The notes beneath the pieces are model-generated. The model worked only from the letters and a program-made list of their open reading frames with translations, did no database searches and was not told where the DNA came from. Below are positions 18,612 through 27,976 of a stretch of DNA of 64,000 bases, one piece after another. Location of the stretch: contig NZ_JYFC01000004.1 of NCBI RefSeq assembly GCF_000938265.1, positions 124,001 to 188,000 on the forward strand, written 5' to 3'. Made by a program: the position numbers and the translations under genes. Numbering within the stretch: position 1 is the stretch's first letter; each line of letters starts with the position of its first letter. The stretch comes from Agreia bicolorata (GTDB lineage: Bacteria; Actinomycetota; Actinomycetes; Actinomycetales; Microbacteriaceae).

Positions 18612-19655
18612 ATGTCACCATCGACAGAACCTCGAAGCGCGCCCACGATGGCGCAGATCGCCGACCGGGCCGGCACCAGCGTGCCCACCGTATCGAAAGT
18701 GCTGAACGGCGGAACGGATGTCTCGGAGGCGATGCGCCACCGTGTCATGGAGGCCGCTCAGGAACTCGGTTATCGGAGGAAGGCTCGCGCCCGCGTCGGC
18801 GCTGACCACCGGCCCGTGGCGCCGCTCGTCGACGTTGTCGTGAAGCACATGGAGGGAAGCTGGATCAGCCGGGTTCTGGAGGGGGTCGAGGCAGAGGCGG
18901 CCCGCTACGGCGTCGATCTTGCGCTGACCGTGGCCCGTTCCGACGAGAACTGGATTCGCCGCCTTCTCAGACGGCCATCGATTGGAGCGATCATCGTTCT
19001 CGTCGACACGAGCGCTGCCCAGCTGAACGTTCTGACGTCGGGTGCAATCCCGGTCGTGGTCATCGACCCGATCAGTCGACCCCCGGCGGACGTCGCCAGC
19101 ATCGGCGCGACCAACTGGGACGGCGGACGCCTGGCCGCGGAGCATCTGCTCGATCTGGGCCACAGCAGAATCGGAATCATCGGAGGTCGGCGAACGGAGC
19201 TGTCGAGCAGCGCGCGGATCGATGGCTTCGTCACGGCACTTCGCGGAGCGGGGGTCGCCGTTCCCCCGAACTGGCTCGCCTACTGCGACTGGGACCGAGA
19301 GCGGGCGCACCGGGCCGCAACAGCGATGCTCTCGTCGCAGGCGGCCAGGCCCTCGGCGATCTTCGCCTGCTCCGACTTCATGGCGCTGGGCGCCTACGAC
19401 GCCGCCCGTGACGCCTCTCTGTCGATACCAGCCGAGTTGAGCGTGGTCGGCTTCGACGACATTCAGGAGTCGGCGTGGGCGACTCCGCCGATGACGACCG
19501 TGCAGCAGCCGATCGTCGAGATGGGTGCGGCGGCATTTCGGATGCTGTATCAGGCCGATCGCACGGAGTCGCCTCTGTCGACGGGCGGCTCGGCGACCCG
19601 GATGGAGCTGGAGACGCGATTGATCACGCGCCTGTCTACCCGGAGTCCCGCCTAG
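18612..19655 (+). CDS. LacI-family transcriptional regulator (first)
   Basis: A 347-residue sugar-responsive repressor. The N-terminal helix-turn-helix is MAQIADRAGTSVPTVSKVLNGG with the hinge helix after it, followed by a periplasmic-binding-protein-like effector domain (LAAEHLLDLGHSRIGIIGG; FACSDFMALGAYDAA; LSVVGFDD). Start ATG 18612 with GGAGG just upstream. A 20-bp palindrome overlaps its promoter, and a second half-matching site lies by the divergent ThuA gene, so it probably represses both itself and the ThuA-Gfo/Idh pair. Confidence 0.93.
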   Translation: MSPSTEPRSAPTMAQIADRAGTSVPTVSKVLNGGTDVSEAMRHRVMEAAQELGYRRKARARVGADHRPVAPLVDVVVKHMEGSWISRVLEGVEAEAARYGVDLALTVARSDENWIRRLLRRPSIGAIIVLVDTSAAQLNVLTSGAIPVVVIDPISRPPADVASIGATNWDGGRLAAEHLLDLGHSRIGIIGGRRTELSSSARIDGFVTALRGAGVAVPPNWLAYCDWDRERAHRAATAMLSSQAARPSAIFACSDFMALGAYDAARDASLSIPAELSVVGFDDIQESAWATPPMTTVQQPIVEMGAAAFRMLYQADRTESPLSTGGSATRMELETRLITRLSTRSPA

Positions 19656-19668
19656 CGCCCGCTCGGGC

Positions 19669-21384
19669 TCACCTCGTCGACTCGCGCTCTTCGGCCTCGC
19701 GGGCGAAGGTCAGGTAGCAGCTCGCCGTCCAGGTGTACGCGCGGTCGCGCAGTCCCTCTCCTGTCAGAGCGTCGAAGTTCTCGGCGAAGCCCGACCGCTC
19801 ACACAGGCGACGGAAACGTTCGCTGATCAGATCGGCGAGTTCGGCCTGGCCGGCCCGGCGCAGGCCGTCTTCGATGATCGCTGTCGAGGGTGCCCAGATA
19901 GGCCCGCGCCAGTAGCCGTCCGCCTCGTACTCCTCGCTGTCGGTCAGTTGAGTGGCAGGGCCGAATTCGGTGACGTGTTCGGAGATCCGTGCCGACAATG
20001 TCTCGATGGTGCCGGCGGGCAAGTGCGAGGCCGCCACGATCGGCAGCTTGTTGAGGAGTGAACTCGTCTTGCTTTCGCGGCCGCTCAGAGGCGCCTTCGC
20101 CACGAATGCGTCGCCGTTCCAGAGGTCGAGCAGGGCGCTCCGTACGGCATCCGCCTCGCTGTTCCAGGAGGCCGCTTCGCTGTGACGATCCAGCTCGGCT
20201 GCCAGCTCGGCAAGTACCTCGAGCTGCACCAGGAGGAACGCCGCGAGGTCGGGAGCCTCGATCACGCGGTCGTGGTCGAACGTCGTCGAGTTGTCCCACC
20301 CGCTGTCGTTGCCGTGTTGGTAGTGCGGCAGCACATGGCCTGTCACTCGTCTACGGTCGAGCCAGAACCGTGTCCAGCGCACCAGCGAGTCGTATACGTC
20401 GGTGAGGGTCTGCCGCTCGAGAGGAGCCTCGAGGGTGCTGCGGAGTTTGCGGAACGCCCACCCATGGATCGGCGGCTTCACGAAGTTGTAGAGCACCTCG
20501 GAGTGGGTGACGGAGTCGGGAAGCGCGCCGCTCGCGTCTTGAAAATCGAAGACGATCTGGAACTGGTCGAGCGCTTCCTGGGGCAGGCCGGGGGCGAGCG
20601 CCAGAGCGTTGAAGCAGTGATCCCAGCTCCAGACCTTGTCCATCCAGTGCTTCGACATAAAGATCGACTCTCGTTCGAGAAAGCCGCTCGGCGAGACGGT
20701 CGCAGACCACAGCACGTAACAGGCCGCAGAGACGCCCGGTGTGCGCTCGCTGCGCCACGACGCGATGCTCTCGACGTAGTGATCGAATTCCGCCGCGACG
20801 GCAGCTGCGGCGTCGTCGAAGGTGCCGGTCGCGCGGTAGGGCGCGCGGGCCGCGTCGAACTCCTCGATGGCGATCTCCCACTCCGCGCCGCTCGCGGTCA
20901 CCGAACGCTCGCCGGCGCCCAGGGCCTCCGAGCCGACGATGGCGAGGGATCCCGAGATTGCCGTGATGCGGTAGCGCCGGCCCGTCTCGTATGAGGTGAA
21001 GACGGCCGCGCCGTCGATCGGATCGGTGTAGAGGTAGGTGCCGGTGAATGGGGTCAGTTCGGGTGTCGCATCGGCGATTCTCAGCTCAGCAGAGCGTCCG
21101 CGCACCCGCAGCACGCTGTCGTTCTCGAAGACCGCCTCGATCTCGCCCTCCGATGTCGACCAGCGCAGGGTCGTGGGCGTCGCATCCACAACCGCCTCGA
21201 CGGGCGCGCCGTTCTGCAGCGGCTCGAAGACGAAGATGGCGTGCATGCCGGTCTTGTGCGAGACCAGGTGCAGCTTCTCGCGCACGGTGTGCAGCGCCAC
21301 CACAGGTGAGATGTCGAGCCACGATCCTCGCCGGCTGAAGGGGATCTCGCGGATGTCGAACGATGTTGCCGAGGGCGCTGTCAC
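19669..21384 (-). CDS. (alpha/alpha)6-barrel glycoside hydrolase, MGH1/GH63-like
   Basis: A 571-residue cytoplasmic glycosidase (no signal peptide). An N-terminal beta-sandwich (about 1-190) precedes a catalytic barrel with KVWSWDHCFNALALA (the WDxxF motif of GH63/GH37-type barrels), GNDSGWDNSTTFD (the D-SGWD signature) and DGYWRGPIWAPST (the YWRGP(I/V)W motif near the C-terminus). The exact linkage is not predictable; mannosyl-glycerate/glucosidase-like members exist. Transcribed toward the LacI gene; its start is separated from the upstream wall-anchored glycosidase gene by a strong terminator hairpin. Confidence 0.83.
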   Translation of the reverse strand: MTAPSATSFDIREIPFSRRGSWLDISPVVALHTVREKLHLVSHKTGMHAIFVFEPLQNGAPVEAVVDATPTTLRWSTSEGEIEAVFENDSVLRVRGRSAELRIADATPELTPFTGTYLYTDPIDGAAVFTSYETGRRYRITAISGSLAIVGSEALGAGERSVTASGAEWEIAIEEFDAARAPYRATGTFDDAAAAVAAEFDHYVESIASWRSERTPGVSAACYVLWSATVSPSGFLERESIFMSKHWMDKVWSWDHCFNALALAPGLPQEALDQFQIVFDFQDASGALPDSVTHSEVLYNFVKPPIHGWAFRKLRSTLEAPLERQTLTDVYDSLVRWTRFWLDRRRVTGHVLPHYQHGNDSGWDNSTTFDHDRVIEAPDLAAFLLVQLEVLAELAAELDRHSEAASWNSEADAVRSALLDLWNGDAFVAKAPLSGRESKTSSLLNKLPIVAASHLPAGTIETLSARISEHVTEFGPATQLTDSEEYEADGYWRGPIWAPSTAIIEDGLRRAGQAELADLISERFRRLCERSGFAENFDALTGEGLRDRAYTWTASCYLTFAREAEERESTR

Positions 21385-21408
21385 GGGGGTGTTCTCCTAG
21401 AAGTGGAT

Positions 21409-21452
21409 GCCTCGGGTTGCGCTCCGCAGACAAGCGAAGCGCAACCCGAGGC
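21409..21452 (-). terminator. Terminator hairpin between two glycosidase genes
   Basis: A perfect 15-bp inverted repeat (21409-21423 and 21438-21452, GCCTCGGGTTGCGCT and its complement) with a 14-nt loop lies seven bases after the stop of the gene that ends at 21460. Probably ends the arabinoside operon or reduces readthrough into the 19669-21384 gene. Confidence 0.7.
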
Positions 21453-21459
21453 GGGTGGG

Positions 21460-24135
21460 TCAAGCGTGGGTGGCTTTGGCCTTCTGGCGCAGTACCAGTG
21501 CACCGGCTCCCGCCATCATGAGGCCGAGCAGAGCGATGAAGCTCCAGTCGGCACCGGTCGCCGCTAGCGTGCCCGCCGCCTCTGTGGTGCCCGCCCCGCC
21601 AGTGGGTGCGCCCGGTCCCTGGGGAGTCGTTCCAGATCCTCCAGGCTCGCCTGGGCCGGTTCCTGGGTCGACCTCTACGGGGGCCAGCGTCCAGAAGTGG
21701 TCGGCGGTCTGAGCATCTGTCGACGTCGTCGTGGCGTTTGTGCCACTGCCCGCGCTGTCGCCGTTCACGACCTTTCCATTCCGAGCCGCGCCCGACGAGT
21801 CCGGAACGTCGGCGCCGGTGTTCTCGTCGAAACTGTACTTCACCACGTTGCCTGTGCCGGCGACGCCGGTGCTGAGGTTGAGAACCTCGTCGGCGCTGAG
21901 GGCGCGGTCATAGATGTTGAAGTCGTCGAGCAGACCGTTGAAGGGCGGGTCGGAGGAATACTGCGACTTGCCCAGGTAGTTCTGCGTGCTCTGCCCGAAG
22001 TCCGACGGGTGCACCGTCATGTTGTTGTTGGTGGCCACGAGGTTGCTGCCCACATAGAGCTTGCCCGTCGTGCCCGACAGAGTGACCGTCACCAGAGACC
22101 ATTGGTTCAGCGGCAGGCTTCCCGAACTGCTCACGAGTCGCTGCTCGCCGCCCGCCCCGCCGGTCGTGATGACGAAGCGAACCTTCGAGCCGTCGTTGAC
22201 CGTCAGGAACATGCTCTTCTGGCTGCCCGTGCCGATGTCGAACACACGCTGCCACGTGCCGCTGGAAGCAGGGTTCACCCAGGTCGAGACGCTGAAGTCT
22301 CCGGTCAGACTGCTGACCGCGCCCGTGGGGAGCGCGACATAGGCGTTCGTGCCGCAGAAGTTCACCGCGTTGCCGAGCTTGCCTGGCTGACGGGGGCCAG
22401 CTGCAGTGCAGTCCGACGACGGGTTGCCGTCGAGCCACTGCACCACCTGAGCGCCGTCATCCTTGCTCATTCCGGCGACGGCGAGAACTCGGCCGGTGGC
22501 GTAGTTGCCAAAGCGATACGCGCCCTTTCCGTCTGGAATCGCCTGCCAGAGCTGGTCGTCACTTCCGGTGTCGGAGGCGACCACGACCTTCGTGTTGTTG
22601 TTCGTGTCGACGGTCTGCATGCCGAGCACGAGCCCGCTGGTCGCGTTGACGATTTTGTAAAGGCCCGACCCTGCCGCGACCAGATTCCACGTCTGGTTGG
22701 GCGTTGCCGCCGGCGTGCGCTGGGCGGCCAGTGTGCCCGCCTGAGGGTCTGCGTCAGCGGTGTCCAGGGCGAGTCCGCTGTTCACGTTCGTCATCGTGTA
22801 TGCACCGGCGAGGTCGGCGGCTTCGCCGGCCGGCGTCACGACGATGTGGTACCCGTAGGCGGGGTTCATCGTGATCGGCACGGTGATCGATCCATCGTCG
22901 CCGACGGTGTAGGTGGTGTTCGAGATGGTGACGGGACCGTCGACGGCGACCGTGCGCCCATAGCTCGGCGTGTACTCGAGCTTCACGTTCACGCTTCCGC
23001 TTGCTCCGACGGCGAGCTTGTCGAGCCCGTCGACGGTGATCGCGGTCGCGCCGCTGTTGCCGCCGGTGATGACCTCGACCTGGTTCTTGTCGCTCGTGAC
23101 CGAGGCCGCGGCGTCGAAGTTGTTGTTCGCCGGGGGAGTCGTCGTGACCATGTCGCCGGACATGTCGGCGTACCAGGTGTACATCCAGTAGGCGCCGTTC
23201 GGAACGCCGTCGCGTCCGGTGAGCAGATCGCCGAGGGTGCCTGACTGGTTCCAGAACGGCAGCTCGGCGTCGTGGATGCCGAGCCTCTCGAACTTGGCGA
23301 CGTAGCCGATCAGCGATCCGGGGATGCCCGCCTCGGCGGGGGCCGCGTACTCCTCAATGGAGATCGGCCGCTCGGCGATGCCGAGGTCGCTCAGAATTCC
23401 GCTGATCGTCTTCATGTCGTCGACGATCTTCGACGAGCGGATGAGCTCGTGCCAGGCCAGGATGTCGGGCACGGTATTGGTCGCCTTGGCCACCGTGAAG
23501 AACTGCCGCGCCTCGGAGATGTTGTCGGAATAGCTCGGACCCTGAATCGGAGTGGTCGGGTCGAGGCTGCGGATGAGGTTGTAGGTGTGCACCCAGAAGT
23601 CCTCGAACGAGCCGTTCTTCGCGGCATCCCAGGTGCCGGTCGACTCGTTCCACGGTGCCCAGGCCGCCAGGTTCGTCATGCCCGACGCCTTGGCCTGCTT
23701 CACCTGGTCGGTGACCACCTGATCCCAGGTGTCCCAGTCGAACTGGTAAGGCCAGCCGGCGTAGTAGTCGGAGAGACGGATCACGACGTTCGCTCCGTGG
23801 TCTGCCGCGACCTTCCAGGTGTCGCCGACGTCTCCCGTGGGCTGCTGCTTGCCTCCGAATGGCTTCTGGATGAAGGTGTGCGGCTTGATCGCGGAGATCA
23901 AGTCGCTCGACGGCGAGTCGGCATCGGCCAGGCCGTACAGACTTCCCGAGGCCATATGGGTGACCGGCCTGAAGGTCTGGTCGGCGTTGACGGTCAGCGT
24001 GTTGGCCGCGTTGGGTGCGGCCTGAGCCGCCGGTGCCGCGATGGCGGCTCCCGCGATCGCCACCGTGGCGGCAGCGAGAAGCGACGCGGCTCTGAGGCCA
24101 CGTTTTCTTCGTGTCGGTAAGGGTGTGATGCCCAT
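21460..24135 (-). CDS. Secreted, sortase-anchored clan GH-A glycoside hydrolase with RICIN and LamG domains
   Basis: An 891-residue surface enzyme. Residues 1-40 are a signal peptide ending near APAAQAA. The catalytic (beta/alpha)8 region (about 45-440) has the clan GH-A acid/base in AWAPWNES and a candidate nucleophile in PISIEEYA, and resembles GH39-type enzymes. A ricin-like beta-trefoil (about 455-600; QTWNLV, QLWQAI repeats) is followed by a LamG jelly-roll (about 605-790; GDFSVSTWVNP, LDDFNIYDRALSADEV). A Gly/Pro/Thr-rich stalk leads to LAATG (857-861), a hydrophobic segment and a basic tail: the class E sortase signal of actinobacteria. Start ATG with AAGGAG upstream. Likely trims plant polysaccharide for the importer encoded upstream. 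Confidence 0.85.
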   Translation of the reverse strand: MGITPLPTRRKRGLRAASLLAAATVAIAGAAIAAPAAQAAPNAANTLTVNADQTFRPVTHMASGSLYGLADADSPSSDLISAIKPHTFIQKPFGGKQQPTGDVGDTWKVAADHGANVVIRLSDYYAGWPYQFDWDTWDQVVTDQVKQAKASGMTNLAAWAPWNESTGTWDAAKNGSFEDFWVHTYNLIRSLDPTTPIQGPSYSDNISEARQFFTVAKATNTVPDILAWHELIRSSKIVDDMKTISGILSDLGIAERPISIEEYAAPAEAGIPGSLIGYVAKFERLGIHDAELPFWNQSGTLGDLLTGRDGVPNGAYWMYTWYADMSGDMVTTTPPANNNFDAAASVTSDKNQVEVITGGNSGATAITVDGLDKLAVGASGSVNVKLEYTPSYGRTVAVDGPVTISNTTYTVGDDGSITVPITMNPAYGYHIVVTPAGEAADLAGAYTMTNVNSGLALDTADADPQAGTLAAQRTPAATPNQTWNLVAAGSGLYKIVNATSGLVLGMQTVDTNNNTKVVVASDTGSDDQLWQAIPDGKGAYRFGNYATGRVLAVAGMSKDDGAQVVQWLDGNPSSDCTAAGPRQPGKLGNAVNFCGTNAYVALPTGAVSSLTGDFSVSTWVNPASSGTWQRVFDIGTGSQKSMFLTVNDGSKVRFVITTGGAGGEQRLVSSSGSLPLNQWSLVTVTLSGTTGKLYVGSNLVATNNNMTVHPSDFGQSTQNYLGKSQYSSDPPFNGLLDDFNIYDRALSADEVLNLSTGVAGTGNVVKYSFDENTGADVPDSSGAARNGKVVNGDSAGSGTNATTTSTDAQTADHFWTLAPVEVDPGTGPGEPGGSGTTPQGPGAPTGGAGTTEAAGTLAATGADWSFIALLGLMMAGAGALVLRQKAKATHA

Positions 24136-24205
24136 GTGGTCATGCTCCTTTGCGTGATGGTGCGTTGCTGGATGGCGGGGCGATTGTGGGCCGTGCCGGC
24201 GTTTG

Positions 24206-26131
24206 TCAGCCGGCTACGGGAATGAAGATGCGCATGGTGGCCGGGCCGCGCTCCGCCCATCGGTGGTAGGGCACGAGAGTGAACTCGACCGGCACCGACT
24301 CGGTAGTGAGCGGCCTGGCCGCGCTGAACGGAAGGGGGCCCGAACTGGATGTCGCCGCGACGATGACGCCACCGGCGCGTGCGCCGTCGGCGTGGGCATA
24401 CGGCGCGAGATCGGCGTCGAGCCGCACGTTGTCGACACGCACGTACGACGGCAAATCTGTCGATTCCAGGCAGAGAACGAGAGGTCCTCGCTCCACGGCG
24501 ACCGTGCCGCGCACGGCATCGATGCGGTCATCGGGCCAGGTGAAGCGCGGAGTGAGGGGCAGCTCGAGGACTATCTCGTCGCCGGGTTCGAACCTGCGCC
24601 GGATGTCCGCCCAACCGGGCGCCACGTCGATTGCCTCGTCGAGGTTGACGCGCACGGTCGCAGAGCCGGCCCAGCCGGGGATACGCAGGCGAAGCCGGGA
24701 CTCGGACTCGGGGGCGGCGAGAATCCGCACGAGCACGGTTCCCTCGTCGGGATAGCGGGTCTGCACGTGAAGTACGAAACCGCCGGCGCGGATCTCACCG
24801 GCCGCATACTGCAGCACCGCGATTCCCTCGTCGTCGACGGAGGCGACATAGGCGCCTAGCGACGCGATGGTGCGGGCCACGTTGGTGGGGCAGCACGAGA
24901 CATCGAACCACGGTGCCCGCACGCCGCCCTCCGCCCTGTTGTTGACTCCGTCGCTCGCACTCGCGCCGGGCTCCCGCTGGTGCAGTGGATTGGCGTAGAA
25001 GAACGATCTGCCGTCCTCGCTCGGCGAGGTGGCCACCACGTTGAACAGGGTCCGCTCGATGAGATCCGGGTAACGGGCCTCGCCCGTCGCCAGGTACAAC
25101 CGCCAGGCGAGCATGATCGAAGCGACGCCGGCGCAGGTCTCGCAGTAGGCGCGATCGGACGGCAGCTCCCAGTCGTCGCCGAAGCCCTCATCCTGATGCC
25201 TGGAGCCCATGCCCCCGGTCAGGTAGGTGCGGCGGGCGACCGTGTTGCGCCACTGTGTGGTGACTGCATCGGCCAGTTCCTCATCGTGCGTCTCTACGGC
25301 CACATCGAAGGCACCGGCCGAGAGGTAGAGTGCCCGCACAGCGTGACCGCGAAGCACGGATGCCTCTCGCACAGGGACATCGTCCTGGAAGTACTCTGCC
25401 GACAGCAGTGGCCGCACCGGCAGCGTGCCACGTCCGCGGCGCTCGACGAAGAGACGCGCTTGCTCGAGATAGCGACGCTCGCCGAATGCGCGCCCCGCCT
25501 CGACGAGCGCCACCTCGATTTCGGGATGACCGCAGACAGCATCGAAACCGCCCGCCCCGAATTCCTTACAGACCTGATCGGCCGCGCGTCGCGCGATCTG
25601 CACGAGTCGATCGTCGTGCCCGGTGCGGTGCCGCGCGACAGCGGCCTGCAGCAGATGGCCCGTGTTGTACAGTTCATGGCCCATCGCCATGTCCGAATAA
25701 CGCGGCGGCAGGCCCGGATGCCCGTGGGCCGTGTTCAGATAGCCGTCGTCGTCTTGGGCCGCTCCCACCCGATCGACCAGCGAGTCGAATGCCGCCGCCA
25801 GCGACGCGTCGGGGCTGCGGCCGAGTTCCCACGCCATAGCCTCCAGCAGCTTGTAGATCTCCGAATCGGAGAACTGCCACCCGGGCCGCGTCACGGTGGC
25901 CTCGCCGCGGGCGACACGATCGAAGTTCTCGATCCATCCCAGGCGTTCCATCCACTCGAGGCAGTGTTGCAGGGTGGCTCCGGCGTTGACGGCCTGACGG
26001 ATTCCCCAGAAGCCGGCGGGGTCGAGACGTACGTCGGAGACCCCGAGGCCGTGGTGGGTCGACGTGGCGGGGGCCACCGGACCGGTGGCCGGTCGGATCT
26101 TCTCGTGCGTGGGCGCAGCAAACAGAGTCAC
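24206..26131 (-). CDS. GH127 beta-L-arabinofuranosidase
   Basis: A 641-residue cytoplasmic enzyme of the DUF1680/GH127 family, which removes beta-L-arabinofuranosyl units such as those on plant hydroxyproline-rich proteins. The (alpha/alpha)6 barrel (about 20-440) carries WELPSDRAYCETCAG (E322, then E331 and C333) and VSCCPTN (C413, C414); the Glu and three Cys residues correspond to the zinc-thiolate active site of the family, whose nucleophile is a Cys. C-terminal beta-sandwich domains follow. The GTG start at 26131 is 3 bp after the permease stop and has AAGGAC upstream, so it belongs to the ABC-transporter operon. Confidence 0.92.
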   Translation of the reverse strand: MTLFAAPTHEKIRPATGPVAPATSTHHGLGVSDVRLDPAGFWGIRQAVNAGATLQHCLEWMERLGWIENFDRVARGEATVTRPGWQFSDSEIYKLLEAMAWELGRSPDASLAAAFDSLVDRVGAAQDDDGYLNTAHGHPGLPPRYSDMAMGHELYNTGHLLQAAVARHRTGHDDRLVQIARRAADQVCKEFGAGGFDAVCGHPEIEVALVEAGRAFGERRYLEQARLFVERRGRGTLPVRPLLSAEYFQDDVPVREASVLRGHAVRALYLSAGAFDVAVETHDEELADAVTTQWRNTVARRTYLTGGMGSRHQDEGFGDDWELPSDRAYCETCAGVASIMLAWRLYLATGEARYPDLIERTLFNVVATSPSEDGRSFFYANPLHQREPGASASDGVNNRAEGGVRAPWFDVSCCPTNVARTIASLGAYVASVDDEGIAVLQYAAGEIRAGGFVLHVQTRYPDEGTVLVRILAAPESESRLRLRIPGWAGSATVRVNLDEAIDVAPGWADIRRRFEPGDEIVLELPLTPRFTWPDDRIDAVRGTVAVERGPLVLCLESTDLPSYVRVDNVRLDADLAPYAHADGARAGGVIVAATSSSGPLPFSAARPLTTESVPVEFTLVPYHRWAERGPATMRIFIPVAG

Positions 26132-26134
26132 GGG

Positions 26135-26953
26135 TCAGTCCTTCACTGCACCGGCGGTGACGCCGGCGGCAACGTAGCGCTGAGCGACGACGAGCAGGAT
26201 GGCCGCCGGGATAGAGGCAACGACGGCGGTGGCCATGATGGCGTTCCACTGAGTCGTGTTGTTGCCGATGTACGAATAGATGCCGAGCGTCACCGGCTTC
26301 AGCGCCGAGTTGCGGGCGAGGGTCGACGCGAAGACGAAGTCTGACCAAGCCCACAGGAAGGCGAAGAGCGCGACCGTGATCGCGGAGTTTCGGCTCAGCG
26401 GCATAACGACCGAGGTGAAGGTGCGCCACGCATTCGCGCCGTCTATACGGGCCGCCTGCAGCAATTCACGCGGCAGGCCACTCATAAAGGCGGTGAACAG
26501 CAGCACGCCGAAGGGAACCGCGACCGTCGAGTCGGCGAGGATGAGTCCCCAGACGCTGTTGAGCATGCCCAGCCGCACGTAGATCGCGTAGAAGCCCATG
26601 GCCATGACGACACCGGGGATCATCTGCGCAACCAGCAGCACGAAGTTGAGGGTGCGGCCGCCTCGCAGATTCAGCAGCGAGATCGCATACGCGGCAGGCG
26701 CCGCGATGACCACCGTCAGCGCGACGGTACCCAGGCCGATGAGCAGGCTTGTACCGAGATTCGGCAGTTGCTGCCGCAGCACCTCGGCGTAGCCCTCGAG
26801 GGTCGGATCGGTCGGGAAGAGGTGCGGAGGGCTGAGCCTGAGGTCCTCGGTCTTCGTGAATGACACGTTGAGCATCCAGTAGACAGGGAACAGCATCAGG
26901 GCGGTGAAGACGACTCCGAGGATCGTCTTCCACCAGGGTCGGCGGGCGGTCAT
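26135..26953 (-). CDS. Carbohydrate ABC transporter permease (MalG-type)
   Basis: A 272-residue inner-membrane subunit with six hydrophobic helices (first about residues 12-30). The EAA-loop motif that docks the ATPase is visible as LLQAARIDGANAWRTFTSVVMPLS (E replaced by Q/A in part, core AxxDGAxxxxxFxxVxxPL). Its ATG overlaps the stop of the other permease (ATGA at 26950-26953). Works with the 26950-27918 permease and the lipoprotein at 27977-29236; no ATPase is encoded here, so it likely uses a shared MsmK-type ATPase, as is common for this family. Confidence 0.93.
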   Translation of the reverse strand: MTARRPWWKTILGVVFTALMLFPVYWMLNVSFTKTEDLRLSPPHLFPTDPTLEGYAEVLRQQLPNLGTSLLIGLGTVALTVVIAAPAAYAISLLNLRGGRTLNFVLLVAQMIPGVVMAMGFYAIYVRLGMLNSVWGLILADSTVAVPFGVLLFTAFMSGLPRELLQAARIDGANAWRTFTSVVMPLSRNSAITVALFAFLWAWSDFVFASTLARNSALKPVTLGIYSYIGNNTTQWNAIMATAVVASIPAAILLVVAQRYVAAGVTAGAVKD

Positions 26954-27918
26954 GATTGCTCCTGACGTCGCTGCATTCTCAGGTAGATGAACCCGAAGAT
27001 CAGCGCGATGACGATGAGGATGTTGCCGACGGCGGCAGCGGGGGAGAGGTCGGGCTGGCCGGTGCCGAAGGCTTCCCGGTACGACCAGATCGCGAGCGTG
27101 GTGGTGGAGTTAGCAGGGCCTCCGCTGGTCATGATCCAGATGATGTCGACGACCTTCAGCGTGTAGACCAGGCCGAGAAGCAACGTGATCGCAGAGACCG
27201 GACGAAGCAGCGGAAAAGTGATGCTCCAGAACTGGCGCCAGGGGCCGGCACCATCGAGCGCCGCCGCCTCATAGAGATCGGGCGAGATGTTCTGCAGACC
27301 TGAGTAGAGGATGACGAGGTTGAAGGGGATGCCCAGCCAGATGTTGGCGATGATCACGGCGATCATCGATGTGTCGGGCGACGTGAGCCAGTTGATCTGG
27401 CCGATGCCGAAGGCTTGAAGAAATGAGTTGACAATGCCGTTGTCGCTGTTCAGCATCCAGGCCCAAGCCGAGCCCGAGACGATCAGCGGCAGCAGCCACG
27501 GCACCAGGAACAGGGCCCTGAGGATTCCGCTCAGACGAAAGTTGCTGCGAAAGAAGACGGCCAGCGCGAGGCCGAGCACGTACTGGAAGATGAGCGAACC
27601 GAAGACGAAGACCACTGTGTTCCAGGCGGCCTGCCCGAACAGGGGCGACGAGATCACGTCGATGTAGTTCTTCAGACCGACGAACTCGGCGTTGCCCTGA
27701 ACGAAGGCACGCACGTTGTAGTCATGGATGCTGAGGTCGATACTGCGGATCAGCGGGTACGCGTAGAACGCGAGCAGGTAGACCAGCAACGGAGCTGCGA
27801 AAGCTGCCGCGACCCATCGAGAGCCGCCCAGCCCGCCGCCCTTGGGTCGCCTGGGGCGCGGAGCGCCCGGCTTGGGGTCGGGTGCCGGCAGTACAGCCGG
27901 CGCCGCGGAGATCGTCAT
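26950..27918 (-). CDS. Sugar ABC transporter permease (MalF-type)
   Basis: A 322-residue membrane protein with a Pro-rich cytoplasmic N-terminus (PDPKPGAPRPRRP), six main helices, and the EAA loop LYEAAALDGAGPWRQFWSITFPLLRP. The start is set at the second of two tandem ATGs (27918) because AAGGA lies six bases upstream; the first ATG (27921) would add one Met. Partner of the MalG-type permease, with which it overlaps by 4 bp. Confidence 0.93.
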   Translation of the reverse strand: MTISAAPAVLPAPDPKPGAPRPRRPKGGGLGGSRWVAAAFAAPLLVYLLAFYAYPLIRSIDLSIHDYNVRAFVQGNAEFVGLKNYIDVISSPLFGQAAWNTVVFVFGSLIFQYVLGLALAVFFRSNFRLSGILRALFLVPWLLPLIVSGSAWAWMLNSDNGIVNSFLQAFGIGQINWLTSPDTSMIAVIIANIWLGIPFNLVILYSGLQNISPDLYEAAALDGAGPWRQFWSITFPLLRPVSAITLLLGLVYTLKVVDIIWIMTSGGPANSTTTLAIWSYREAFGTGQPDLSPAAAVGNILIVIALIFGFIYLRMQRRQEQS

Positions 27919-27940
27919 CATCTGTCCTTCGTCAGGGGTT

Positions 27941-27969
27941 CCGGGGGCGGGCGTTTCGCCCACCCCCGG
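27941..27969 (-). terminator. Intercistronic stem-loop after the binding-protein gene
   Basis: CCGGGGGCGGGCG at 27941-27953 pairs with CGCCCACCCCCGG at 27957-27969 (13-bp stem with one mismatch, 3-nt loop). It lies between the binding-protein stop and the first permease. Such structures usually allow more binding protein than permease to be made. Confidence 0.6.
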
Positions 27970-27976
27970 CTACGGA

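Noticed and set aside
21697-23244. 515-codon plus-strand frame opposite the anchored glycosidase
   Set aside because: Antisense shadow rich in Arg, Val and Gly; the minus strand carries clear signal peptide, catalytic and LamG motifs.
24980-26344. 454-codon plus-strand frame opposite GH127
   Set aside because: Spans two real genes on the other strand and shows no recognisable domain.
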